Assembly (NCBI GenBank): GCA_963678675.1
Contig: OY783200.1
Location: forward strand, 1,624,501 to 1,688,500
Source: Xiphydria camelus
Taxonomy: Eukaryota; Arthropoda; Insecta; Hymenoptera; Xiphydriidae
DNA length: 64,000 bases
Direction of reading: 5' to 3'
A program made the position numbers and the translations under genes. This document shows positions 1 to 11,623 of this stretch, one piece after another. The notes beneath the pieces were generated by a model. The model was not told the DNA's origin, ran no database searches, and worked only from the letters and a program-made list of their open reading frames with translations. Each line of letters opens with the position of its first letter. Within the stretch, counting starts at the first letter, position 1.

Positions 1-624
1 CCGGTCTCGGCCGAGATGCCGGTGAATTGACTGTGCACTCTGACGCAAAACCGCCAAATACATAGAATTGGAGCACCGAATTATCTTGTCCGCAATCGTT
101 CACTTTCTCCGACAAGCAGTTACCCTCCTTTCGATATATGGAAATATTTCAGTCGCTGCGCGCCCTCTCGGTACGCGCTGCTGTTAAGAAATTCAAACGG
201 CCGGCATTGCGTAACAATCGGGACGCAACGATGAAGATATAATACCGATAGGATGAGTTTTTCGAGTTGGTATTCCGAACGATATAAAAGAACTGCCGTT
301 CGAATTTATATCGCTTTCTGTACAAATCGTCATACCAAAGTATCATTTGTACAATTATTACACCGAAAAAAAAAAATTAACGAATGAACGCAGCAATACT
401 TGTGGCTGTCGTCATTACGCGAAGAAATATCGCAGAAATATCGGCACTAAGAAATATCGTTGCAGCAGCCACTCGCTTAGCAGTGCAACTTTTGTTTGAG
501 AAACCCACGTTATTAAGCTGAACCGTACCCACTCTCCTGGATAAGATCTCCGTTCAAACGTAACTCATCGATTACCTTTCACGATTTTCAGGACGAACAA
601 AAGCTGAGTTCGAAGACGACTTAC

Positions 625-821
625 CCAGAGGTGTACCGGTGAGGGTGTAATCGTGGTCCATGAACTGTCCCCACGCGATGACCATGACGGTGCCTGCGTG
701 ATCGTGGAAACCTTCGTCCGGATGCATGGTGCGCGAAACGACGCGCGACAGGGGCAGTTCGTTGCCCGTGACTGATATCCTGGGTGCGGTGATGCCATCG
801 GCGAATCTGGGACTGAGCAAC
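625..821 (-). CDS. Chorion peroxidase-like gene, exon with distal haem site (fifth exon seen)
   Basis: This exon encodes the start of the catalytic domain of an animal haem peroxidase, the secreted family that includes insect chorion peroxidase and peroxinectin and oxidises substrates with hydrogen peroxide. Its end carries W-G-Q-F-M-D-H-D. By family knowledge the Gln, the first Asp (haem ester link) and the His (distal His) are active-site residues. Upstream lies the usual block A-D-G-I-T-A-P-R-I-S. The exon follows an acceptor ending CCAG at 822-825 and stops at a GTAAGT donor (619-624). It enters in phase 2, joining AG from the previous exon to make Arg, and leaves in phase 1. The next exon, with the rest of the catalytic domain, was not found in 1-618 and should lie beyond the left edge. 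Family assignment is strong; the exact orthologue is not determined. Confidence 0.9.
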
Positions 822-2116
822 CTGGATGAGCGAAAGATTCATGTTCTTAATCAGCTTTCGTACGAGGATTCATTCCTGCGTCAAAAAATTCAGCGGATCT
901 CGCGAAACTCTATTCCATACAGAAACTTCATGACATGATTCAAGAAAAACTGTCCAACCGATCAGGCTCAAATTTTAAGGGCTTATTCTACACAAGAATG
1001 CCTATAGTCTGAACTAGCTAGATAATTGTTTATTAATATTTAAACAAATTATAAGCAATTCAAGTTGAAAATATGAGGTCAAAAATTTCAAAAGTCCGCC
1101 ATTTGTTTAGTTTTTATCGAAAGTATCAAGTCCTAGTTCGGACTATAGCGGGAACTCTATACTTCAAGAATCGACTTGAATTTCTGCTTTCAGACATTCC
1201 AAAGTCGAGATATCATGTCAATCAGATATAAACAGGAGTATGTTTAGGCGACTTTACCAAGAAAGAAAATCATCGAAGAACCAAAAAAAAATTTGTTCTG
1301 TCAGTCTAAGACCTCTAATAGTATGTGCGAAAAAAATTTAAAAATTCTAAGAAAATATTTACCATGAAAAACAAATTCTTGAAGAAAGATCTCGTTTCAG
1401 GAGACTACCCCCTTAATGAAGTGAGTGCTAATTTTTCAGAAACGTCATTACAGTATCGTAACTCGATGCTGATTTCAAAATGTTCATCAGCTCTCAAATC
1501 CGCTAGATGACACTATACAATCTTATATAGCAACTCGACTATAATGCTCAATTTCCAGGCTTATGACTGGTTATCATTGCATCACAATTGATAAAATTCG
1601 AACCTTTTCAGACATGATCATATCTTCGAATAAAGCGAAACGATATTCGTTTAATTCGATCTTTCTCGCATCAATATTCCTTCGACGCGAATCGTCAAAC
1701 GCCGACGTATCGTCCAAACAAAACAAAGTAGAAAGTGAACGCAGTCCGTGCGGTGGGACACGCACACCCACCGGATCGTTATCATTCTCAAGCCGCGAGA
1801 CTTGTTTCGCTTTCGAAGGAGAAATTATGACGCGAGGAGATAAAGTGTGCAGATGTATATATATACATATATCCAGCCAGCGAGATTTCACAAAGGTCAG
1901 AAGTTCGAGCGAATGAAATTGCAGTGCGAAATGCGATTCGGAAGGAGAAATGCTTGTATACATATTTTAAGATGCGTTTCTCCGATCCGTTTGCAGATTT
2001 CTTTTTGCGCGACTTCTCCGTACGAAGTCCTTTAAAAAAGCCTGCCCAAAGGCCAGAGCGTGACAAAGGATGAAACTCACACCCGGTACATACTTTCTTT
2101 CGACCTCGACTCTTAG

Positions 2117-2515
2117 AATGGGCATGTTCACGATTTTTTTTTGCTTATTCGTTAATACTTTTTGTGCTTATTAATAAGGTGTGTTTGTTTTTTTTCTGAG
2201 CACTAATTTCTTTTTTTTAGTGTTTAAAGTTTGACTTCGATTCAAACGAAATCCTTAGTGACGTCACTAAAGCCACTGGCAAGGGCCCAAACCCGGGTTT
2301 GTGAAAGGTGGAGAATCTGTTGCCCGACTCTGATTGGTCAGTTAAAATGGCGGTGAAAGTGCGACGCTTTAAAACGAATGCCTTTTTTAACATCTCAAAA
2401 ATACTGGAAAAACATAATTTTAATGACCCATTTTTTACCTACATTACTTTAATACCCTAATCTTCCGATTCATGCACTTTAAACAGCTGTACAAAAAGTT
2501 GTGAACATGCCCATT
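2117..2515. mobile_element. Inverted-repeat DNA element, ~400 bp, in a peroxidase intron
   Basis: The ends AATGGGCATGTTCACGA (2117-2133) and TTGTGAACATGCCCATT (2499-2515) are reverse complements, apart from one base, over about 17 bases. The interior includes TGACGTCA (2259-2266), an AAAATGGCGG word and AT-rich runs. There is no coding capacity. It is read as a non-autonomous DNA transposon. Confidence 0.65.
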
Positions 2516-2614
2516 GGTCGACCACCGCGAAAGGTCGGAGGTCGCGTGTAATAACTAGACGTTGGATGACTTAATTTCACACGTTTTGTCGAGTTACTCT
2601 TTCACGTAGTTCAC

Positions 2615-2806
2615 CTTGTAAATGGCGTCTGCGTGGCGCCCCACGTTGGGTTCTCCAGGTTGGTGCACAGACCGTCGTAGCGACGATATTTTCCCGGGCG
2701 ACACTCCACGTTGCTCAGGTAGGCTGGGCAAACCTCGCGAATTAAGGTCTTTGATGTGTCGATCAGTGGTAGGCTCTTCTCGATTTCTTCGGTCGTCAAA
2801 CCGTAC
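2615..2806 (-). CDS. Chorion peroxidase-like gene, fourth exon seen
   Basis: This exon gives 63 whole codons of the N-terminal part of the peroxidase domain. The visible signature is C-R-P-G-K-Y-R-R-Y-D-G-L-C-T-N-L-E-N-P-T, followed by W-G-A-T-Q-T-P-F. This matches the block of animal haem peroxidases where two cysteines flank the D-G pair and N-P-T-W-G-A follows. The acceptor is CTTTTTAG just above 2806 and the donor is AAG|GTGAAC at 2614. The exon begins with one base that completes the previous codon and ends with two, so it joins the exons on both sides without a frame change. Its start region, rich in Leu, Thr and Glu, probably belongs to the propeptide-to-domain junction. Confidence 0.9.
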
Positions 2807-2989
2807 CTAAAAAGTGGGGCCATGCCTATATGTGGTACTAAGTTAAATATGATAATATGTAGCTGATTATAACGATGGGTAATCGTTATTTTGTATGTTA
2901 TACATTCCGTGTAATTGCTGCACAAAGATCTGTAGAGTGTCGTGTGGATGCAGTTGTTCATTACTTTTGTATAAAAGTGCAAAAATAAT

Positions 2990-3230
2990 ATATATATGTG
3001 AAAAATTATATACGATCATACATGATCAAACAGAATTTGATGTAATCAGATCCAAACTTTATATCTTTTCTCAGATTTAAATATATATGATCATATCTAA
3101 TAATATATTATTATACGATTATATATGATCATATTTATATTATAACTTTTCCTATATAATATTAGATCGAATAGAGATAAATTTCGGATCTGATTATATT
3201 TAATTATATTATGATTATATACGTCATGCC
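2990..3230. repeat. AT-rich palindromic TGATCATATA-type repeat in a peroxidase intron
   Basis: It contains ATATATGATCATATCTAATA and ATTATATATGATCATATTTA among other copies, related to 17035-17300. It has no coding potential. Confidence 0.5.
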
Positions 3231-4124
3231 CCTTAACTATAACGTTCGCGGTTTCCTCGCCATTTTTCTGGGTCGAAAACGCTACCCGCCTACCAAGGAT
3301 CAGAATTGCTCTCACTTTTTCCACTTTCTTCGGGACGTTTCGCCTTTATTCTGCCCACGAGGAACACTCCTTTCATCTCGGCTACGAGTGTTGGAGTCAT
3401 GACTTTTGTGTCGCGTATGTTTGGGTCTCTCTTAATTAAGACTGCGTTTACTTATATGCGCGTCAACTAATGACTCGAAATGGGATCGTTTAATAAATAT
3501 CAAAAGGACCGGTCACTTGCATCATATCCGAAGTGGAGAGGATTGCGCTCACGGACGCACGCTTTTAATTGGTTTCAATTACTTCAAATGACGTTCTTTC
3601 TTTAATTACGATTCGAATTCTGTGCGACGAGTCAAAATATAAAAAAAATCAGGGAAATCTTATTCTTGCGCAACGGACTGGTGACGTTTCAGCACAGTTG
3701 CTCGCCGTAAAGATGCTACGACTAATTCGCGTAGGGAAGGACTTTATCTAAAAGCATTTAACGCTGGTCAAGGCTATGGTGTGGTGCGCCTCTGCGAGTG
3801 ACTTGGCACTTTTAGATTGAGCTCCACTCGGTTATTAGATAAGCGAGAATAAAATGGCATTAAAGTTTAATGCCAAGTATCGCTCATTGCGAGCGCCTTT
3901 TTATTCTCGGTAGCCGACTATCGTTTCATCTAAACCTACTTAACTGTCCGGCTAAATGGGTCAAAGCGCAGGTGATGTTAACATTGATTATTCCATCCTT
4001 ATCTCGCAGCGCGTTAAGCAGTGCTGATATTTTATCGTTACGCGAAACTCATTTCAAAGGGAAATCGTTCAAACATTTTTAAGCAATGTACCAGAATTTT
4101 GTAATCGAGATACAAGTTACTTAC

Positions 4125-4218
4125 GTTTGAGCGAGATTGACCGATATATCCAGAAGAAGTTCCCCGACCGTCGCTAGATCTTCGGGTCTCCATTCTTCAG
4201 TTTTCGGTCTAGCAACGT
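4125..4218 (-). CDS. Chorion peroxidase-like gene, third exon seen
   Basis: This small 94-bp exon encodes 30 whole codons including E-E-W-R-P-E-D-L and V-G-E-L-L-L-D-I-S-V-N-L-A-Q, a region that precedes the catalytic core in chorion-peroxidase-type proteins. It is too short for easy detection on its own. The support is a good acceptor (TTTCTCGCACAG), a consensus GTAAGT donor at 4119-4124, and exact phase agreement: it begins with two bases completing a codon left by the 4975-5054 exon and ends with two bases completed by the 2806 exon. An inverted-repeat DNA element (4269-4861) lies in the intron about 50 bases upstream of this exon. Confidence 0.82.
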
Positions 4219-4268
4219 CTGTGCGAGAAAGTGGAGCAGAGTTCTACTGATTAAGCTCTGAGCACAAT

Positions 4269-4861
4269 AATTGAAGGGTGCCATATGCAAAAAGGTGTAA
4301 GTGCCATTTTCAGCAAAATATGGTTTTCTACTAGAATAGGAAGTATGTGCCACTTTACACTTGCACGATGAATTTAAGTCTGCGGTAACACCCCAGTATT
4401 TTACAACTTTAAATGTAGAACCCGTTAAACAAACAGTTAGACCTTGGAGTAAAGATAAACTTAAGGAAATTAGAAGTATGATCCCGTTTATTTCACCTGA
4501 AATCCAAGAATTTTATAAAAATATTGCCAAGGCACAAGAGGCCCTTTTCGAAAATTAAAAACACTTAGAAAACTTAAAACTGTTTCCGAAAAAATAAAAG
4601 CTTTCTCCGAAAATAATATATGCAACTTTGGGGTGGTACATACTACGTTTTGAAATTCAACGGGCCAAACAAATGTTTTGGAGAATTTTTATTAAAAAAA
4701 ATTGTATATCTATATTAGGCAGCATCCAAAACTAAACAGAATCAGATACCTAATACGTAAAATTAATTTTTTTCATTAAAACTCTTACATTAATTACTCC
4801 TCCTGTAAAATTTTTCTGTTTGTACATACCTACCACGTTTTGCATATGGCACCCTTCAATT
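4269..4861. mobile_element. DNA element with perfect 24-bp terminal inverted repeats
   Basis: Bases 4269-4292 and 4838-4861 are exact reverse complements; the core is GAAGGGTGCCATATGCAAAA. The ~593-bp element lies in the peroxidase intron between the 4125 and 4975 exons. It contains a 65-codon open stretch (4361-4558, + strand) with H-D-E-F-K-S-A-V-T-P and P-F-I-S-P-E-I-Q-E-F-Y, which could be a leftover of the coding region of an autonomous relative. I do not recognise that protein. Confidence 0.75.
4361..4558 (+). pseudogene. Open reading fragment inside the 24-bp TIR element
   Basis: This short frame opens on TTG, not ATG, with an in-frame stop shortly upstream, and ends TAA. It has protein-like composition (charged, with W-S-K-D-K-L-K-E-I-R and a Pro/Phe-rich centre) and sits wholly between matched terminal repeats. 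It may be a transposase or capture remnant. No family was recognised. Confidence 0.3.
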
Positions 4862-4974
4862 ACGAATTTTATCAGTTTCGTAGGGCTAATTAAAAATTAA
4901 GTTTCCCCCGGAGAAATCCAAAGACTTTTTTTCAATTCGACGTCATGGTTACTCTTGATCAACGGTTTACTTAC

Positions 4975-5054
4975 TGACACGCTTCCTGGCCTCCAGGTAG
5001 GCATGGTTCACCGCGTCATAGGTGATGCAGGTTTGGGATCCGGCGCTCGGTGGA
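4975..5054 (-). CDS. Chorion peroxidase-like gene, second exon seen
   Basis: This 80-bp exon encodes Q-T-C-I-T-Y-D-A-V-N-H-A-Y-L-E-A-R-K, a pattern typical of the N-terminal region of insect chorion-type peroxidases, where C-I-T-Y leads a helix ending in A-R-K. The acceptor is TTTTAATTTGCAG at 5055 onward and the donor is GTAAGT at 4969-4974. One starting base completes the split codon of the signal-peptide exon (TT plus T, Phe), and one base is left for the next exon. The upstream intron is about 8.2 kb and holds several mobile elements. Confidence 0.82.
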
Positions 5055-5549
5055 CTGCAAATTAAAAGGAAAGAGATATACGTGGCAATCACAGAGAGCA
5101 GCCGCGATATTTGAGAGCATTATATTTACGGCCAACCTTCCCTCTCTCGGTTAATTACCTAACGCAATAACAGCCTACTTTCCCCGAAGCTAGGACACAC
5201 TACTCTTACACTGTGCCATAACTGAGCGTTGATTAGATGCGCTCGAGCATTTAAAAAAAGGTATTCCGGGGTCGCGTACAATTGCGAACATGTGTCATTC
5301 ATTGTAATTACAATATTTTATTACGCCGTTATAATTTATTGTATTTCTTATTATTATTATAGCTGGTATTAGCAGCCAGCTTACCGTCCCAGTTAATTGT
5401 CATGACGCAACAACGGCCTGCAATTTCATGTACATTAATTTCATGCCTCTCACGTGGGGTGAGTGTCTATATTATTATTATTATCATCATCACTATCGTC
5501 ATTATTATGGGAATCTTCATTGCTAATATTATTTCAATATTATAAACTT

Positions 5550-5645
5550 TTCTTAGATGGAAGAAATGAAAGATTTTTATACAAAGTTCAAATCTTTCCT
5601 CCGAAAATGTCTTCATTGTTCTGAAAGTCTCAGAGAAACTCTAAG
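5550..5645 (-). repeat. Dispersed repeat family copy 1
   Basis: The reverse complement matches 7500-7575 and 28225-28300: each has a TTCAGA(A/G)CAA(T/C)GAAGA core followed by an (A/G)GATT(C/T)GAACTTT-like block. It is interspersed sequence with no coding potential. Confidence 0.55.
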
Positions 5646-7499
5646 ATAATCTTTTTTCATAAAATTCGGAGATTTTGAGACGCATCTTTTCTATCAAGGC
5701 ATTACAATGTTACATAATGTAAATTGTGACCCTCTCTTCACACCAGAGAATGTTATTGATAATAAGCAGACTTTTCTTCTCGGTATGGACCAAGTCACTG
5801 ATAGTTATCTGAACGAATCATTTTCTCTGTATGTCGACGAAGGGTCGATTTATCAATGATCATCAGCTGTCGAACCTACAACCGACAGTCAACCATACTT
5901 ATAGCATTGTTACCTGTCAGATAGGCATCTGAAGGATTATTGATGATCCAAACTTGTTGCTTTTGATCTTATTTCAGGCATAGACGAGATAATTATTTCA
6001 CGTTACGGACTGGAATTTCGATTATTTCGACTTCCCCGTCAAATGATGACATTAGTAGAAGTTGAAGTAGAAGTAGAGGTAGAAAAAATTTGTGTGTCGA
6101 TCATGACTCATGACCCAATGACAATTTCTCTGAAGCATTCAGGATTATCGGCATCTCGGCTACATAGCACAGTGACACATTTAAGAGCGTTGAATAAAGA
6201 TCAAGCCGTTTGCAGTTATCCCAGCGGACGGTGAACGCGCTCACGAACGAAGCAGTGGGTATAGAGCGACTTTTTATTGGCACCAATAATCGTCCGGCAA
6301 CAAGAATGCCGGACGATTATTATAGCAATTCCGCGAAACTCCTTTCGAAACTAGCTTCCAATGAGCTTAATCCATTATGGAATGCATCAGAAATAAAATC
6401 GTTCTCAAAGAGAACAATCTGGAACTTTGAGTTTAACGAGCACGACCGAGCTTCCTAACGGTATACATAGAAATACCGTTTTATGAACCATAAAATAATA
6501 ATTATAACACAGAATTGATCGTGGAAAGTCGATTTACTTTCCAGGAAGCTTTACTCGTAAGAAGAAAATTTCACTCGAGTCCTTCCTAGAAGACACGTGG
6601 AAATCGGAGCTCGCTCAATTAATAGGATTTCTCGAGAACTTTTACAGGCAGGCATTATTCGATGCACACACATATCGCAATTATAAGACTACGTCTCGTT
6701 CGTCTTATTTGGTACTTAAATCAGCCACGCCACCCGATGTACAACTGATGAAGAGAAATCCCCATTTCGCTACCTTCCTTCCCTCGGATCTACACCGAGC
6801 CACTGACTCGGTGAACGCTACCAAAGTGACCCACAAAACCGTTATCCACCAATCACGGGGACTTTCTATCTCCCGAGGGTCCAACTCCGGGATTGTCCGG
6901 TTGGGCAGTCGGACGCCACGCGCTGAGCACAGTTTGAGCGATTCGTTCCGCTCGAGGAGCAAGCCGAACGGCGGACAGAGGCGCGTGGTGGGGGTAGGCA
7001 TACAGAAACGTGCAATTCTCAGCCTCAGCTCTTCCTTGTACGGTCGGGAGAGCCGGTTGCAAATCGCGCAGCCGACGGGTCCAGCCCGGGATGCTGGAAA
7101 GGCGCGCAGCGCGCGCACCACGGACCCTACACACCGGGCTACATTCATACCCTACGCGCGTTGTTACGCAAACCCCGACACGCGCGTCTCCCATCATCCA
7201 CGCGCTCGCGGCTAGGTGACTCTTGAAGTGTGACGGGGAGAGCGAGTAGAGGCGCCTTGCCCAGAGTTGTTACACGCGCGTGGAGGTCGACTCGAGGCGT
7301 GGACGACGTTTGTAGAGTCGCGAGGCGGTCGTGATTTATCAATTCGTCGGTGTTAACAGACCCGCGTGCGTGTGGCTGGCCCAGTGCGACTGTAGCGAGG
7401 GAAAGTTAAGGGTTAAGAAGGAACGCGCGCATTTCATTGGGGTCAGACGGAAATGGATTATCTGAAAATTTGTGAGACTCGTGGAGAATATTTTTTTAG

Positions 7500-7695
7500 T
7501 GTTTCTGGAATGTTCAGAGCAATGAAGACACTTTCGGAGGAAAGATTCGAACTTTTCATTTCTTTCACCTACAAAATTTGAATTTTTTTAACTTCAGGAC
7601 ACATCTCTGAATTTACCTAAAATGTGTGTGTGGATTTTAATATTTTCCTATGAATTTTAGAAAAAATCAGAGAATTTCGTAGTAACGTTTCGTTC
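7500..7695 (+). repeat. Dispersed repeat family copy 2
   Basis: It contains the shared TTCAGAGCAATGAAGACA block. At 7652-7695 there is a second block (AAAATCAGAGAATTTC) that recurs at 35266-35312. Copies lie in unrelated contexts, which points to an interspersed element. Confidence 0.55.
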
Positions 7696-9866
7696 ATTTT
7701 TTAAACATTTTTTAACTTCAAATTTTCTCTAAAAATGTATGAATAACATATATTTTTAATATATTTTTAACGTCAAATTCTCAGATAAATATTTTCACCG
7801 GAGAGCAATTTAGTTATTTCAATTAGAATACTTGAAATTCCATTCCAAAAGACTCATTCCATCTTGTTAAATTAAACGCGTTGAATTATAAAGGAGTAAT
7901 CAATATGGTACCATGCTAGCATCACTTTTTAAGATTTTCCATGCAGTCTTTCATGTTTCTTACTCTGTTCTCTCTTCTCTCTGAAGAGTGTTTTGCATAC
8001 ATACATATATCTCTATGAATTGCAACGACACCAGCTTATGAACAATTGTCAACGCTATCATTATTTCTCTAAACACATTCTGTACTTTCTGAACGACGCT
8101 ATATAAGTGATTTGCATTTATGGTAATAACTCTATCAGCCTAATGTTTCTAGTGCCAGTACATATCTGCTTGTACACGCAGATGCTTATTTACATAGTTA
8201 TGAGTGTCTCGGTTTCAACTTAAGGTAGTTCTATCACCAAGCGAAGGATTGCAGGAAATTTTCATTTTTTGGTATAATGTTTATCGAATTAGTATTGATT
8301 TATGAAAAAAAATGTGGACAGATTACCGACGATTTTTGCGAGAAAAATTAAATTGAAACTGACCTCTTAAGCATTGGCACATATACAAGTATAGAAATGA
8401 AGAAGCTTTATTTGCATATTTCCATCACTTATATAGTGCAGATTTGCGACAAAAAGTGTTTAATATATTTCTGAAACGATCAAAAAATTCAATATTAAAA
8501 AATAAAAGGACATTACCGGACAATCGGATTAGAAAACGTAATTTAAAGATGTAAATTTTGAGAATCTCGTTAATTAAGCATAACTGCCATGCATTCTCTG
8601 AATTAAAGAACGGAAGAATAATGCTAAAATTTTTTATATTTTTTAGATTGATCAGTGTGTTATCAGTTATATATTTATTTTATATTTATTATACAAGGTG
8701 GTGAATCGCCACAAACAAATTTAACCAGAGGGTCCTAACACTCACATCTATCGATTTATCGAATTTAATCAAAATCGCTCCGTTAATATTCTACTATCGA
8801 TAGAGAGAATCTCCTTAAATCTCTTCTCCGGTTACGGTTCAGACGGGGCTGAAAGTTCCCGCAATTCGATAGATCGTCGATAGTGGAGCAACACCTACAG
8901 AAGAACGGATCTACCGTGCCTACGTGTACGAGCTTACGCGCCGCGATCATGAGAGATAAAGAGAGTAGTTTAAGAGCCCCTTAAGGCCGTTAAGTATACA
9001 CGCGTAGGTACGCGCATTGCTCGACTGAGAAAATATTTTCTGCCGGGCTCTCTTTCAATCCTGATCGCTTATATCACGCATAAAACGCGAAGTGAATTTA
9101 AATCAATGCAATATGGTCCGATATTCATTTTTTTCTCTTTCGCTCCTTGTCGCGCTCCCAATCGCAAAGTTGTTAATCATGCGAGCGAAGGTTCGAGGTC
9201 TCCGTTACGATATTTGGCTCGAGAGGTGACCAAATGATTGGCTCCCTCTCCTTTTGTTGCTCGCCGATCTTTTTCAGTCGCCCCAATTAGGCGCTCACGG
9301 TGGTCCCGGCTTTTCGTATTTGTCCTCAGAGGAGTTTTGGTTTTACTGCTGCGTATATGATCACTGAAGGGGAGGACATTAATTTAACGAATGCTATTAA
9401 TTTACCGCAAAACTCGAGCACAGTTCGTAAATGGAGACTTTTATCTACCGCGCGAAACACTTTTCCCCGAAGCACTTCGCGTACATTTCCCCTTGTGCAA
9501 GAGATGCCGTTGCGTTACGCAAAACCATATCCTCGAGATAATGCGGTGGGTGGATGTGGAATATTACCTGCAGTCTCGCGATTATAGGGATTTGGAGAAC
9601 GAGCGAAAGGTGCAGATAAATAGATTTTCGAACTGATAAAGAAACTGGATAGTAATGAAATATTGCTCGGGAAACGAAGCCCGCAATTTTAATTTGTAAT
9701 TCAAATAGCCAACCAGTCAGGAAAATCTTAGAAATCAGTTGTTGGATATGAAACTACAAATTTTTGCTTTCGTTGGAGGATTAAGAGATCTACTTTCGAG
9801 AGAAGAAGACCTCCTCCACTGAAAAGTGATGTATTTGAGATATAAAATCCGCCCCCTTATATACAC

Positions 9867-10196
9867 GCCAGTGGAGCAAAATGTCAAGATTTTCGAAAAA
9901 ATTTTAATTTTCGGAATTGAAGTCTCGACCACCCTATTCGATGTATTTTTTGACGCTGATTCCGAAAATCCCTATTATATTGATGAAATCTCAAAGAAAG
10001 ACCGAGATATCGATGATTTCTCGTGAAAAAATAATTTTTTTCTACACAAAATCGCTTATAACTTATATTTCCTTTGCGATATCAACCTAATGACCATGAT
10101 TTTCGTAATCAGCGTGAAAAAATACATGGAATAAGGTGGATCAGTGATCGATTCCAGAGATTTGCATTTTTAGCAAAATTTTAAGGTATATGCTCA
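9867..10196. mobile_element. Foldback (palindromic) element, copy 1
   Basis: The two halves are imperfect reverse complements about a centre near 10,035; each arm carries ATGTATTTTTT(G/C)ACGCTGATT. It is followed at once by a second, better conserved palindrome of the same family (10195-10512). Confidence 0.65.
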
Positions 10197-10512
10197 ACAT
10201 TTTTTCAATTTTTCGCGAAAATCGAAATCTCTTGAATCGAGCTCTCGACCATCCTATCTTATGTATTTTTTCGCGCTGATTATGAAAACGTCGGTTATTA
10301 GGTCGATATCGCGAAGAAAATATAAGATATCAGTGATTTTATGTGAAAAAAAAATGTTTTCCTCCCAGAAAATCGTCGATATCTCGATGTTCCTTTGAGA
10401 TCGGCTCAATATATCGGCGATTTTCGGAATCAGCGCGAAAAAATACATAAGATAGGATGATCGAGAGCTCGATTCAAGAGATTTCGATTTTCGCGAAAAA
10501 TTGAAAAAATAT
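10195..10512. mobile_element. Foldback (palindromic) element, copy 2
   Basis: Arms of about 155 bp are reverse complements about a centre near 10,353. The outer part (TTTCGCGAAAATCGAAATCT and the reverse complement of its partner) is almost identical in both arms. It shares ATGTATTTTTTCGCGCTGAT with copy 1, so the two form a tandem of related foldbacks. Confidence 0.8.
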
Positions 10513-11410
10513 TAAGGCAGATATATTTTGAATACCCGTTAGGTACATGTATTTAAACATTCTTTTATATATTTCAAATATATAACTTTCGCGTGGGCCC
10601 CCTTCCCTTCCCCCACCTTCCTCGATACAATTTATAATTATATTCAACGCCAATATAAATGCAACCAAAAACGGACGCGCCGTGTCATAATCGAGATCTG
10701 CAATAAACGCTCGAGTCCTCCGCGTAGCCGTAGGCTCGCGTGACTAACACGTGCAAAAATCGAAAGGTCGATGGCGTTACACTCGCGAAAGTCGAACTCA
10801 CGTGGTTCACTCTTGCGCGGGAGATGAGGTCCGTCGATACGGTCTTCCAAATCTCGCAGATCTGCAACGCGTTAATCGGCCCGTCGGCACGCGTGCCTTT
10901 CGACTATGGGGTGGCCGCGGAATGCGTGCACGCGCGCGCGTCGACCCACAACCCGGGACCTACATATCCTGGGCGGGGATAATTAGCGGACGAAGGTGAG
11001 ATACCAATTAACTGGGAACAACGTCTATGGGTGTCGAGATCAATCGATTAGGCGGTTTCGAGAGAAACGATGTATTTACATTTTACAGCCGATCGGACCG
11101 AAATATGACCGCGATTGTGGTTACGCGTTCGAGTTGTTACGGTTACTTCGATGTACGGTTAATAGTGGAGCGGAGAAAGGGAGAGGAAAAGAGAGAAGAG
11201 ATGAAAGATAAACCGGCTGAGGTGCGCAAGGCCAGAAATGAGATACAGAGGGCAACATTGTATCGGCTTCTAAAGGGGGGGCTTACAAAACATGTAACAT
11301 TACATTTGACATCAAGTCTGACCTAAAATGTTTGAGGATCAGCAGAGGTTCAGCCGAGCGCGGATAACGACTATGAATTTGGACTTTAATGACGGTCAGC
11401 TGCTGTGAAC
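10513..11410. other. Peroxidase intron, CpG-rich stretch
   Basis: The sequence at 10,680-11,000 is CpG-rich with several overlapping open frames on both strands, none with recognisable domains. They are read as chance frames in GC-rich DNA; an alternative promoter cannot be excluded. Confidence 0.35.
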
Positions 11411-11623
11411 TATGTGAGGCTAAAGTTACTCGCCAGGAAAGAAACTCCAATCACCATTATCTCGTTATCACTGAATTTTTGGCCTATATCGATATAAGAC
11501 TTTATTGTAGATTGAAACGTAATCTTCAAAAAAGTATTACACGAATATGAGCCAAAAGCTCACAGATAATGAGATAATAGTGATTGAAGTTTCTTTCCTG
11601 GCGATGAAGCTTAACCTCATATG
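11411..11623. mobile_element. Long-TIR MITE, copy A
   Basis: The left end (GTGAGGCTAAAGTTACTCGC then CAGGAAAGAAACTCCAATCA) is matched in reverse complement at the right end (TTGAAGTTTCTTTCCTGGCG then AAGCTTAACCTCA). The element is almost entirely two inverted arms around a short centre. A homologous copy lies at 13649-13971. Confidence 0.8.

Larger units (their letters stand above)
5055..9866. other. First part of the 8.2-kb peroxidase intron
   Basis: No exon could be supported here. The stretch holds a dispersed repeat copy (5550-5645), a short GAAGTA run (6049-6090), a CpG-rich promoter-like patch at about 6,900-7,350 with long chance frames on both strands, and a second set of dispersed-repeat copies (7500-7695). 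AT-rich sequence at 8.2-8.75 kb shows nothing further. Confidence 0.5.

Noticed and set aside
1..560. Search for the next peroxidase exon
   Set aside because: A possible acceptor near base 31 gives a frame that does not resemble the conserved region expected after D-H-D, so no exon was called.
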